From Stratiolaelaps scimitus (taxonomy: Eukaryota; Arthropoda; Arachnida; Mesostigmata; Laelapidae): a DNA stretch of 64,000 nt. Below, piece after piece: positions 12,944-25,000 of this stretch. The notes under the pieces are model-generated. The model did not search any database and was not told the DNA's origin. It saw only the letters and a program-made list of their open reading frames with translations. How positions within the stretch are numbered: position 1 is the first letter of the stretch; the number at the start of each line of letters is the position of its first letter. The translations under genes and the position numbers were made by a program. The stretch covers positions 4,558,001 through 4,622,000 of the forward strand of contig JABWDB010000005.1 in assembly GCA_019614645.1 (NCBI GenBank). The letters are read 5' to 3'.

Positions 12944-13205
12944 TGGAGCTGACTCTCAGCTGTTTCGCTACGTGACGGGGGGCTCAGCACTTAACCATTT
13001 AGGTTGGACCGTTACGAGGCACCGCAAAACGGCCGTACCCCAAGAAGGCTATGATAAATAAACAAAAAAAAAGGGCCAATTGAAAATGCCCAACCATGTA
13101 CACCACAACGTAGACAATAATTGCACACATTTAGGTATATTTTTGTATTTTCGCCAAAAGCAGTACTGTGGACGTTAAATGTTGGCTGTGAGTAAGCCTG
13201 AGACA
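12944..13205 (+). repeat. Composite dispersed repeat (hairpin head plus GTGGACGT tail)
   Basis: The head contains AGCTGACTCTCAGCT, a small palindrome also seen at 18446-18460, 19410-19424 and, altered, at 61912-61925. The tail GCCAAAAGCAGTACTGTGGA and the following GTTAAATGTTGGCTG (about 13155-13192) recur at 19564-19598 and, on the opposite strand, at 57905-57955. Head and tail occur together both here and at 19392-19600, which suggests one element type. No coding capacity is seen. Confidence 0.6.
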
Positions 13206-13944
13206 TTTAGTTATTAGGTATATTTTTGTATAATTGTAGACGTTTGTCATTAAGAATGAATTTCTCATCACCATCTGAGCAGGGCGGCAGCGTTTTTGTT
13301 TACAGAGAACAATATTGCATCATTCATAAATACGCGGACCACGGTGTGCTCACGTAATTGAAGAACATCTCGTTGCATCCACAGACGCTTATAAAACAAT
13401 CAAACAGAAACTCAGAGATGGGCTCGGTAATTCCATGTGTTAGAAAGAAATTACACATGTATCTAATATATGTTTGTGTAACTGCATCCGTTTGTTCGGT
13501 GCTTTTTGCTACTGTCTTCGTCATAGACGTATTTATAGACAAGGCGAAATTGTTGCAATTGGCAAGGCAGTACTTGGCTCACGCTATTTATACTACCAAC
13601 GAGTTTACTAAAAATGTTGGAAAAGTGACCCTTACACAAGTGCCTATCAAATACCGAACGATCTGTTGGAAAGCTAAGTATTTCGCCTCCGCGACTTATT
13701 AATCGAATGCTCGAAGAATGATTTGTTCTTGATAACGATTCGGCTAAGAGACTCTATGCAAAGTTTACGCCGACTGAGCCGACGTTATTTCCCGGACTAC
13801 GTGCCACATAAAGTCTTGCTGAGCTTGCAGACAATGCGCGTGGGATCCTAAGGCAGTTGTACGTCACGGGCCGCATACTCCAAATAATAAGCTAAAAGGG
13901 ATCAATATGGACGCAGGCTGACCCGCACCATCTGACACAAACGC

Positions 13945-14050
13945 GCAGGATTCTTCCTTCTGCAGCGCTGTGCAAAGAAATAAGGCGTCATCGCCTCGCT
14001 CGGGACCATGGCAGCCCCAGCCAGGACACCCTGTCCCCAACTGCTTCTCT
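13945..14050 (+). repeat. Dispersed repeat copy (CGCGCAGG...GCAGCGC family)
   Basis: The order CGCGCAGG, then CTTCC, then GCAGCGCT, then GCCTCGCTCGGGAC, then CTTCTCTAA matches by eye the better copy at 60940-61105 and the opposite-strand copy at 18985-19110. It is a short interspersed repeat with no coding capacity and of unknown class. Confidence 0.5.
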
Positions 14051-17000
14051 AACTATTGTCGATTTGAAGATACACAACGTGTATGAAATAGGAGCATATC
14101 TCCATACGAGCATTTTAATAAACCACCACTTGCATATCGTTTGAATATGAAGGTGATTGGCAATCATTGCCGGTCTCGAGGCGCTGATGCTGTAGACTTT
14201 AAATTGTACACCTAATCATGAGTGATAAGAAGCCAACCTTCCCGCTGAGCGTCCAGGATCCTCTCCAGCAAGTCGACCATTGGAAGGTACCAATGTTTAC
14301 CGGAAGAGCCAGCCATTGCATCGTTCGATTGCGTGTTTACGTTGATCGTAACTTCCAGGGGGGGTATACTTGTGCACCGTCTCTCCTGATCACTGAAATG
14401 CGTAACACATGCAGTTGTAGAAGTGGACGCTCTACCACTATAAAGCATTGCAACGAGAGGCTCGATTCAACGCAAGGCTGGTTACAAGAATACGATTTTA
14501 AGTTATGTAAACTACGCACTAGGTGACTAATTCGGTACCAATATGGATACACAAACGCTAGTAGGCAGTAGTAAGAAGTAAAAATATTGTCAACAGCAAA
14601 AAATATAAACAATTCAACTGCAGCTCGCGACATCGATCCGCTGACCAGCTGCGCAGCCCTCGATCGATTTCAGCATGACAACGTGAAACATTGGACAGCC
14701 TCGTCATACAATTAAGGGAGTATTTAGTGTTTGCCACTGTCGTTCAACAAAGACGAAGACACAAATTGATTTGTGGTTTCGGCTTTAGTTCTTCGTTTCT
14801 ATCGTAGGCAATGGGTGGTTAGGATCACGTTTGTGGAGACCAAGCGTTCATGGCGACGTTAGTACAATGGACACGTACTGTGGTCACGGGACCTATGTGG
14901 AGAGTGATTGAAGCAGTCTTGATTTTCCTTGTGAAGCTTTTTAGAAGATTTTATGGCGTGGCTGTTTCCTACGAAATGCTTTTACGTTTCGGATTTAGAT
15001 ACCCTCTCTGTCCGATCAGAACTTGAGAGCCTCTCTGCTCTGAGAGAGAAGCTATCCTCCCAGGGTTAACATGCAAACCTCCTCAGGATGATTGAACGCA
15101 TAAGGCCCATGATGTTTAAAAGGTCTACGGTGAAGGAGACCCTGGCAAATATTCAAGCACTGGAGTTACGAAAGCGATGGGTTTGATGCGACCTTTGTAA
15201 GTTTTGGGGTACAGCAGCTACGAGAATCGATGAGTATTGCTCACTTAAACGTCACACGAACCACGATAAGAGTCATTGTAGTATTTCTTTCCAGTGTCCT
15301 ACTCTCAGACCAACGCTAAGTTTCACATTGAACTTACACTCACCTTCGCTAGATTATCCACAAAATCGAAGAAGAAGAAGAACGCCTGACTTTTATCGAC
15401 AAAGAAAAGGCACACTTCATCACCGTGACCGCTATCCAGATATATGTTCCTATGCTGTAGTGACAGGGTGACAGTAGGGCGTCTCACAAGGCGCCACCGA
15501 TACGCGACGGTGACATCGAATAACAAAACTAAAATAAAAACGGCGGCGCACGAAACTCGAGTTCGGCGCGTTTCGATACAAGTGACGAAAACAAAAACAC
15601 CTGATTCGCTGCAGGGACGATATCGAACACCCAACAATGAAACAACGTGGTGGACGTTCACCTCTCACCGAAGCGCAGAGGACACGAGCACCCATGTGGT
15701 GATCTGGGACATTGATATACTCCCATGGTGTTGCAGCGTCGCGCGCGTACCGTCACCTGATCGTGCGTGGCCAATGTTTCGTATCGAGAGAGAGACAGAT
15801 ATGGATCGATATGGTCCACACGTCATGTGCGATTGTAGACGTGGATGACGGTAATGCGTGTACACGAACAGAGCCGAACAGACGCCACTGGATCATTCCT
15901 ATGCTGCTTCATTACACAATATGTCTGCGGAAGTGGTACACGAGAATGGAGCAGTTTTGAGATAAGGGCAATAGCATCGGATGAATGGCATCAGCCTTCG
16001 TCTCGAGGGTGGCGGAACACTAATCGAAGTCCCGTTCGTTTGGAACTACCTAAAGATAACCAATGTTACTGTGGCAAATAGTCTATATAGCTAGTTCGAT
16101 GTTGGGTTGGGAAGCTACCGATCTACATTAGGTGATTTACGATTTCTTCGAGATATGATCGAGTCAGTGGAAGACAACAGCTGCCACTCGATAGAGTAGA
16201 GGAAATCTTACGAATCTTGTCCAGTCAACCTCGGCAATCGATCTAGTGATACAGGGTGTCCACATTTTCCTGAGTTTGACATCCTTTGGAACAAACTGTT
16301 TCGCAGATAAAGCGATCATGTCCCCTTGAGGCGGGTGCCGGGAGTTCAATGTTTGACCCTGCCACGCTGCCTTCCATTACATAAGTGTTCAGTGTAAACG
16401 AATATTTTCCCCATTTGAATCGAATACAATTGCCTAGTTAACTCTCTGCTTTATTCTATCGACATAGGTGTACAGTTGAACATGTAAAGAAGTATCTAAT
16501 TTGGGAATACATAATATTGAGTTGAGTTCTATTTTTCTTATAATTATGCACGATGAACGCTGAGCTGATGTGTGAGGCTGTTAACTTTACTCGCAGAATG
16601 AATCCACAAATGGGCTTGGTCCAGGGCGTGTGCACGCCGGGGGGGATTCACGACAATGAACAGGTTTCCCACCGCCATATTTTTGTTGATGACGTTTATC
16701 CTCAGATTGCCTCGTGCAACGCTCACGCGATAGTTTTGTTCATGTATACACGTTGCTGTGTTTTGTTTAGTAACTGTGCTGAGGAAGCCACTTGAAATCT
16801 TAGTCGTTTATTTCTCATTCATTGTGTGTGTGAATCTTGCCTCTCTCTACCATTTTCTTGTTGTATAGTAAAATTCGAAGAAGGGCCTATTTGAAAATGT
16901 TGTCTGCCAACACGCGTGATTGATCCGAATGAACCTCTTCGATGAACTGATACTCCCACTCTGAGGGACGTCGTGTCCCGACGTCGAAACGTGGTCGAAA

Positions 17001-18434
17001 CCAGGCTTAAATCCCTTCTGCCCTTCTTAAGGTGGTATATTTCATTCAATCTCCTCTTTACGTATGAACTAGCACAGCTCCAGCTATAACTCTAGCTAAT
17101 CGATAGAAACCGTACCCATTATCGGTACAGGCCCACCAGTCCTTCTATCTATATTGGCCAATAGGCTTGCTCACTTAGACGCGACTGCTTACACCGACAC
17201 CGTGGATGAATAAGGCGAAGATCCTGGCCGTATGGCCCAGTACAGGGCCCATGCAACTATCACACGAACTGAGAGCACCAATCGCTATCAGTCATTCCAC
17301 GTATTCTAGTAGACACTATCTTTTTTCGCCATCATTCGCACCGTAAGCCGTTCATACGTCGCGGCAGCGAACTGGCCGAATAGGCGGATTCTGCCAGGCC
17401 ACCAGGCGAATTGTCGCCCCTTAACGCAATGAACCCTCTCAGCGAAATCCGACGCCTGGCGGCCAGCATGGCAGGGCGGCCCTCGAAACAGGAGAGTCGC
17501 GTCGACCATGGAACGGTGAGTACCGCAAATCTTTAGCACTTCAGTTGAGATTGTAGCAGATGATATGATAATAATTACGACGACATGGACACAAGTAGCT
17601 AGTTTCGAATACACTGAAGGCACCAGTGTCGAACCACTTCGAGGGTCGAGTTGCCCATCTGAAAATTCGAGACAGCCGAGTTCTGCTAGATTCAAAAAAT
17701 ACCCTAGCGCTACTAACGTTCTCCGATATTGACTCTCGATAGCGAAATTTCATTCAGCCTGCGGCGGTTAGTGAAGGTCAGCGTGATACGAAGTGCGAAG
17801 GCGCAGAAATGTACACAACAGATCAGTGCGTAACGGGTGCCCATTAGTTCGTTGTTCGATTCGTTTCCTGTTGTGAGTGTGACTGTGTGTGTGTTTTTGT
17901 GGGGGGTGGGGAGGTGTGTGTGTGTGTGTGTACGTGTGTCCTTCGGAAAACGGATGTGTGTCCTGCGGCCTTTTGTGAGCCTGCAAAAAACTTACGTCGG
18001 ATGGATATTCGTATCACGAACAAGTGCGCATAATACCCCGTAGATTGCCCAAAACAAATTTATAGCTAGTTCTTCATTGCTGGAATGCTGCAAAGTTCCA
18101 TAAAGGAAATATGAAATACTAATGAAGCACCAGTTATTATTACAAGAACGGCTTGGAAACCCTTCCATCTATCGTTAACATTTAGTTGCGAGTGAACGTT
18201 CTGCACCACAACTCAGCCCCATGATCACATGATTTGGCTTCATAGTACGGAGAAAAAAATTCAAATAGGCTTGTGTGTGTGTGTATGGATATAGTTGACC
18301 AGCTGTACATAAGCTGTAAATGTTGTAAGAAATTCTCACTTTCTATACGTTGCGCGATATTCTCTAGTGATAGTCTATATATTGTCCGACCGAATTTTGC
18401 GTATCTTTCGCAAATCGCCTTCTACTTTAAAACC

Positions 18435-18525
18435 GTTTTTTCGAGCTGACCCTCAGCTGTTCTGACCCTATTCAGACGGGCCTCAGCTCTTCACCTTTTA
18501 GGTATTACTATGAGGACCTGTCGGG
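18435..18525 (+). repeat. Dispersed repeat, hairpin-head family
   Basis: A T-run is followed by AGCTGACCCTCAGCT, then GGCCTCAGCTCTTCACCTTT and TAGGTATTACTATGAGGACC TGTCG. The last part is nearly identical to 61941-61985 and related to 12975-13015. The copy lies just upstream of the peroxidase signal-peptide exon. Confidence 0.65.
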
Positions 18526-18705
18526 GCCACCTTTGCTTATTCTCTTTCTCTCGCCTTCTAGTTTCTCTTCTCGAGAAGTGGATATATATATATATATAGA
18601 AACAACAATAATAATAATAATGATCATAATTGCATTGTTTCGTTGGCTTGATCCTCTCCTTCTTGTGTTTGTTGTGGTCATCGTTGTTGTTGTTGTTGTC
18701 GCAGG

Positions 18706-21700
18706 ATGTTGCGATTGGTGCTTGCGGCGCTCGCTGTTCTCGGTCTCCTCGGGACCGGCTCAGTGGTGGCCCAGCACGATGTGACTGGAGACGACCCCGA
18801 ACTCACCGAGTTCGATTACAAGTGAGTAAAGCACACGCATCTGTTAATATATAATGTAAATAATTAATACTATTAGCCGTGGCCAATTTTCTTTATGAAC
18901 TCATAGTAAAGAAACACTATATAGAATTTATTATGATATATTAAACGTTACAATAGGTCGGAATTTCTAGGGATTATGGGGGGGGGGGGGCGAGGACGAC
19001 AATGTCCCGAGGAAGGCGATGGCATTGCCTCTCTGCACAGCGAGGGACAGGCGCTGCAGGAGGAAAGAGCCAGCGCGCTTGTCCGTAGTAAAGAAATGTA
19101 CCCACACACTAACTGAAGACACCGTATCTGAGATCTAGCTCTGGACAGGGCCGACACTCTAATCCCCTGTGTGCGTGCATGATCCGCTGACGTATGTACT
19201 TTTGATTATGCTGTGTAATGACTCCATTAGTAGAAACATAAATAAACGTGACGACAATTAAGCACAAATAGAACAAGGACAACAATTAGCACTACTACTG
19301 AGCGCACATCGGGGACCCTAAGAAACTTGTGAGCCACTGCTGGCCGACTTTGACGCCAAAGATCTATCATTGATCTAGGCTGTGCGTCAACTTTTTTTTT
19401 GTTTTTTCCAGCTGACCCTCAGCTGGAAAAAACAAAAAAAAAACAAACCTTACAACCGGAGGAGACATATAGGTACACGGGGTCGATCCCCGTCGTTGCA
19501 CATTTGCATTTAACAGAAGGGGGGGGGGGGGATTGTCCGTCTTATGAAGCGAGGCCGATAGCAGTCGTACCGTGGACGTTAAATGTCGGCTGGGGATCTG
19601 CTTGGAAGGTCTACTTTTTAGACTGTAATAGATAATGAACTCGCATCCAGTTGACGCCTATTTGCTATAGACGCGGATTAACTCTAAGCAATACACAGAC
19701 GCGAGAAAACTCATTCCCGTGGGAAATCCATGACTATTTCAGGATGCCTGATTTCGATGCCGAGGATCGGACGGATTCAGGTGGCAATGGATGGAGGCTC
19801 GCTTTGTCACCTTCCCATCTATCCAGTTTCAAGGTAATCTAATCGTGTTTAGACATTTCCGTATTTATTCCATTTTGTATCTCGCCATCTAATCCCCCAT
19901 AACGGATTTTAGCACTTGTTACTTCACCGAATTCGACACTTAGTCGGACCCGCTCGTTAACATTTCCACGTCGAGTAGTTCTCGCTGAGGTTTGACAGAC
20001 GAGACACACTCCTGCAAGGTCTGCAGATTATTGTAAAGTTTAAATAAGCGCAACACGGGGTATCGTGATCAGCAATGAACATTTATTGAAAACATTGACA
20101 GTTTCGTCCACCATCGTTCTGTTCTGATTTTCTTTTTTTTTTCTTTGCCCTCACGTGCGGTCAAAATAGATGACGACTGTGACTACCACCATGGATCGCT
20201 ACAAGGCGAAGATGAAACAACGCGACAAGGCGCGCGCAACGGCCGGCATGGACGAGGATACCATAGGGCGACTCGAGCCGCTAAATTGCCAGGACTCCGG
20301 AGTCTACAGGTACATGTACCGACTTGTAGACATCCCCTCGGAGTAGGCGCGTCGTAGCTGTTGTGGTGCTCTATGCATATGCTCCTAGCAGAAATAAGCG
20401 TGGACACTACTTTGGTCCATTTTTGACCAGCTAGGCACATTATCACAAATACAAGTCTGTCACGATCTGGCGAGCATACTCAGAAATTTGGTAAGGAAAA
20501 CCAGTTCATTACTAACGCAATAATCTCTTGATGCTAAGCGCAGCCTGAAGCTGCCACAGCTCATACGTACGCGTGTGGCCAGCATGAACCTTCCTGCGGT
20601 GACACACCTCCTTGTCGCTATTGTACCCTCAGGTAGAGTTGCTCATGTTCTTCCATCGTCCGTGTGATTAAACGAGGGTCGTTTAATCACACGGACAATG
20701 GAAGAACATCAGCACGTATCGACGACGATGCGATAGCTAAAAGGTTCCGTTCGCATGGCAGCGTCGCGTTTTGTTTTAGTACAATAAACGCCGCCTTAAA
20801 ACGCGCGTCTACGGACTAATAACTCGTCACGGCTGCAATTCTCGACTGCAAATGTATGTCTGTAAGGACGACAAACAACACCATCGAAAATGAGTCAACA
20901 ACCACTGTCGTAGAGTTGAACGCTTATGGTAGTATTAACAGTAGTAATATGGAGCAAGATGAACGGGTGTATGTCAGCGATGATTGTTAGTGCCTCGTTG
21001 GAGGATAGCGGCAGGGCAGCAGTCTTCTTTCACGGTAGCTGCGCATCGACTGTAATGCCCAGTCCAGCTATTATTTAATTATCAACTCCCGCATGCCTAA
21101 TCAACTCCCGCATGCTGAATCAAGTATTCATTCAGACAGGTTGTGGTTTATTGCCGGAACTACAGTGTATTCGAACGCTTAGGTTGTCGTTAAAAAATAT
21201 ATATTAAAGAGGATTATTACATAATTTGTGCGGGACATACTGCTTTTGATATCGACTTTTATAGGAGCTTCGACGGTTCGTGTAACAATCTCTTCTACGG
21301 TTGTTGGGGCCGAGCTGGTGAGACGTATGGACGTCTTTTGCCGCCCGACTACGCCGACAATTCAGAAGCGCCACGTCACGGCAAGAAGGGTAATTATATG
21401 AATATTAGGCAATAATTCAACAAGACAAGAAAGCAAATCAGTGTCAAATCTAAACTAGCGCGCGTCATCGCGGAATCGTTTGGTTTTAGACGATGTCATG
21501 TATCACATCGGACGGCGTCGATTTTAGTTGGCTGCCGTAGCATTCACACGAAACCATTGAAACACAAATGCAACTGAGAGCGCAAATCAACGACAATCTC
21601 GTTTACAGGTCGCAAACTGCCAAATGTTCGAGAGTTATCTCGGGTAATGCAGGGGAATCAGATACAGTCAGCGCACACGAGCTCGGCAACGTTCACCGAC

Positions 21701-21991
21701 ATGACCACCCACTTTGGACAGTTCCTCGCTCACGAGGTTAGTCCCCTCTCGAATGTTCGAACGCGCACCTACGATTGTAGAATTTCCCGCTTCCTTCGAG
21801 AAACTGGACTGCTGCTGGCCTTCTTAATAGAAGGATACGGCTAATGAAAAAAATATATATAAATATATATATATCTATAACGACGACCTACGTTGTAACT
21901 TCTTAGTGATCTGCTCTGTTATCGTAAACCATTGCCGATATGGCCTTAAGCGTTTCGTTGTTGATGGAAGTTGCAATAATTGATTTACATG

Positions 21992-22022
<31 letters not shown>

Positions 22023-25000
22023 TATTGACTGTTTCCCCAGGTGTCCTCGGCAGCACCATACTCCGACAAGGAGATGAAGGACGGAAAACTTGTTCAAATT
22101 AGTAAGTAATTGTCCTATTTATCCAACAGGGAATGGCCTAAAATTCTCTTTTTCTTAAGGAGAATTGGTCTTTTTTTAATCGGCCTTTTGGTGAACAAAA
22201 GGAAAAAGCTCTGGTTTTATTTCGACGCGAGATTTTATTCATTCTTAGGTTTACCGTTGGAGGAGAGGCTAACCAGCCCAACTCCCGATAATCTACCTCT
22301 TCCTCGCTGGAAACTTGTTTAGTCGTAGCCTTCATCCCCCAAACCCTCAAGCCTAGTGTTCCCCCCTGAATCTCACTGTATATGGATTGTAACTGTGTTC
22401 TCACCTTGTTGCCCGATATCAACTATCATTCAGCTCCTGTTTGCTGTCACAACCCTAATCGGGATAGTGAGTGTCACGCCATTGAGGTGGGCGCTGGTGA
22501 TCCGTTCTACGAGCGCGGCCATTGCATTGAGCTGGTCCGCTCTCAGCCCTACAACACGTCTGAGACGGCCTGCCTGAAAAACAACGCCGGTGAGTATATC
22601 AGCTCATCTAAACATTTTCGCATGATGGCAATACATTTCTAGAAAAAAAAATCCAAAACGCCAAAAACAAAAGGCCACCTCAATCCAGATTCACTCCCTA
22701 GCGTCTGATGAGGGCGGATGTAAACGCGATAATGGATTTATCCCCGCGTGAAGGAGGTGACGCCGAGGACTACACACACCTCGCATATTGACCAATGCTG
22801 TACCCGAGCGGGAACATGGACGCGGTAGCGAGGTGGAATTACAACACTTGACCTCGTTTTTGTGTTTCTTCCCTGTGTCGACTATTGCAGTGAAGTCGGA
22901 CGTTCGTGAACAGCTTAATGCCGTGACAGCCTTCATTGATGGTTCATTGATTTACGGTTCGACGAAGAGAAAAGCTGAGGGTCTCGTCGATGACGACGGC
23001 TCCATGAAAATGGACAAGAACTCCAGGTGAGGGAATCCACAAAAATATGGTCCATAATGCGCCTGCCAGGGAGTTGGGCCTCGGTTCAGAGGTCGTTCTG
23101 ACTGATCGAGTGATCCGAGAGTCTAATATCTATCGAATAACGCAACACTTGTATAATAAACTATGTAATGACTTCGCGGTGATACCCGCTGACAGGTATA
23201 TTCGTGGAGGCTTGATGCCGCGTACCGACGAGGAAGGCTCCTGCAGCACTTACTATCCTGGGTAAGACTCCAGGACGCCACGGCTGTCCAATTGTTACCG
23301 AATTCAATACGATCAATTTGTGCCTGCCACAGTGCTTTTATTATCATTCGGAGCATACTATTCGAAGCACGTGTTGTTTAGAATAAAGGCAAAACAACAT
23401 CGTACCAATCGTAAACACTGACTCAATGAGCGGAGCTAGAGCGGCTCCTTTCTGACTTTCAATTAGATATCTCAAGCACTTATATGTACTACTGTATTGC
23501 CGTTCCTCGAATCGTTAACGATCAGAAATCTCTATCGCAATATATCCAAACACTTAACGTGACCAACTCTAATATATTCGTTCATAATTGTAGCTGCGAC
23601 GGACGCTGCTTCAAGGCAGGCGATGTCCGTGCATCCCTGACTCCAATGCTTGCCGCATTGCAAACGATTTTCCTGCGCGAACACAACCGCATTGCTGCTC
23701 ACTTCATTCAGAGGGGCTGGTCAAAATGGCAGGTCTACAATGTGTCCCGAAAGATTGTCGGAGCAATGATCCAGGTAGAGACGCTGATTGGAAAGATGCA
23801 ATTAAGTGCATGTAACAATTGTTGTAAGAAGATAATTATTACATATTAACAAATTATGGCATTATTATATTATTACAACGATTGTTGTTTGCTTCAACAG
23901 CTCCCTTGAATAACTTGAGAACATCAAGCATTTTATGAGACATGACCTCTAGGTTTCTAGTTTCTTTTCGACTTGTCGTTGGCGCTGTTAATGACCACGA
24001 TGCCGTCGACTCCATTTGGGCTTCACGAGAGCAGTTCCTGACTAGTCATCTTTGTATAGTTTCATCCAATGGGACACTCCTTGTCCACCATTAACCAGCA
24101 GCAGCAGCAAAGTCTGCGACCTCTGGCTGTAAAAAGCCAGAGGCCGCAGGTTCGAATCCCGTTGCACGACATATAAGAGAACTTAAGCATTCTATGCAGT
24201 TCCTTTAATAAATCAATAAAACCTTACCTTACCTTACTAAAGGCGCGGGTTTCCCTACGTGCAGCCCGTGGCCATCCTTGCAAGGTATCCAGTATGCAAT
24301 ATTCCGGTGCACGTGGCTACGACAACATCATTTGTACATTTCGTCTCAATAGGTGATTACCTACAAGGAATATCTGCCGTTGACGCTCGGTGAGCAGACC
24401 ATGGACCGCTACAACCTGACGATTCCTTCGCGCCAGTATAGATATCATCACTCTCTAAATCCGTCAATTATAAACACCTGGGCAACCGCTGCTTGTCGGT
24501 ATGAATTCTCGATGTATTTGAATTTTCAGACGTCGAGCGCCGGTCAACCAATCGATCGCGGGAAAACTGGTTGACCGAACGATTTTAGGCTCGAAATTCA
24601 ACTACAGAAACCAATTTTACGTTCCCGTACTGCAATATATCCAATATATCCCGCAGTAGTGTCTGGTAGTGCATTGTCTTCTGCTGTAAAAATATATAGA
24701 TATTCGAAACCATCGGCTGGCCAAAGCAGGTAGAGAACACAATCTAATGAATCCGCACCTGATTCGTACGGTTTCAGAATCTCGCATTCGAACATCGCCG
24801 ACAAAATGAAGCGCGAAGGCAAAACGCTAGACAGGTAACAATGATTCATAAGAATCTACGGTTCGCGCGACAAGTATATCTATCGAATCACAACCTGCTT
24901 TTCCATCGAACACGTATTGAAATAGTGTCTGCAGCGTCAATAGGATTGTTTCGATTCAGAGCTCGAAACTACCGCGCTTTTTAGCCTACGGAAATGTTTG

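Larger units (their letters stand above)
12279..18705. other. Gap between divergent ING and peroxidase genes
   Basis: The two flanking genes are transcribed away from this gap, so both promoters should lie in it; no core promoter motif stands out. It contains three short dispersed repeats (listed separately), a GA tract at 12808-12828, GT tracts at 17880-17935 and 18272-18285, and GC-richer islands near 15440-15860 and 17340-17490. Open frames up to 134 aa (for example 15444-15848) have no recognisable domain, and several are mirrored by frames of similar length on the other strand. Confidence 0.5.

Noticed and set aside
24085..24165. A functional tRNA gene around the GGTTCGAATCC box.
   Set aside because: The T-stem is mismatched, the anticodon loop lacks U33, and no matching acceptor stem is found. 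The shared non-tRNA body and CCTTA tail fit a SINE better.
24353..24574. Loss of the proximal heme histidine in the peroxidase (the continuous frame reads CRYEFSM where family members have FRFGHSM).
   Set aside because: A strong donor (GTATGA) lies at 24499. Splicing to the acceptor at 24777 gives TAACRISHSNI in the correct phase, which restores the His. The apparent loss comes from reading into the intron.
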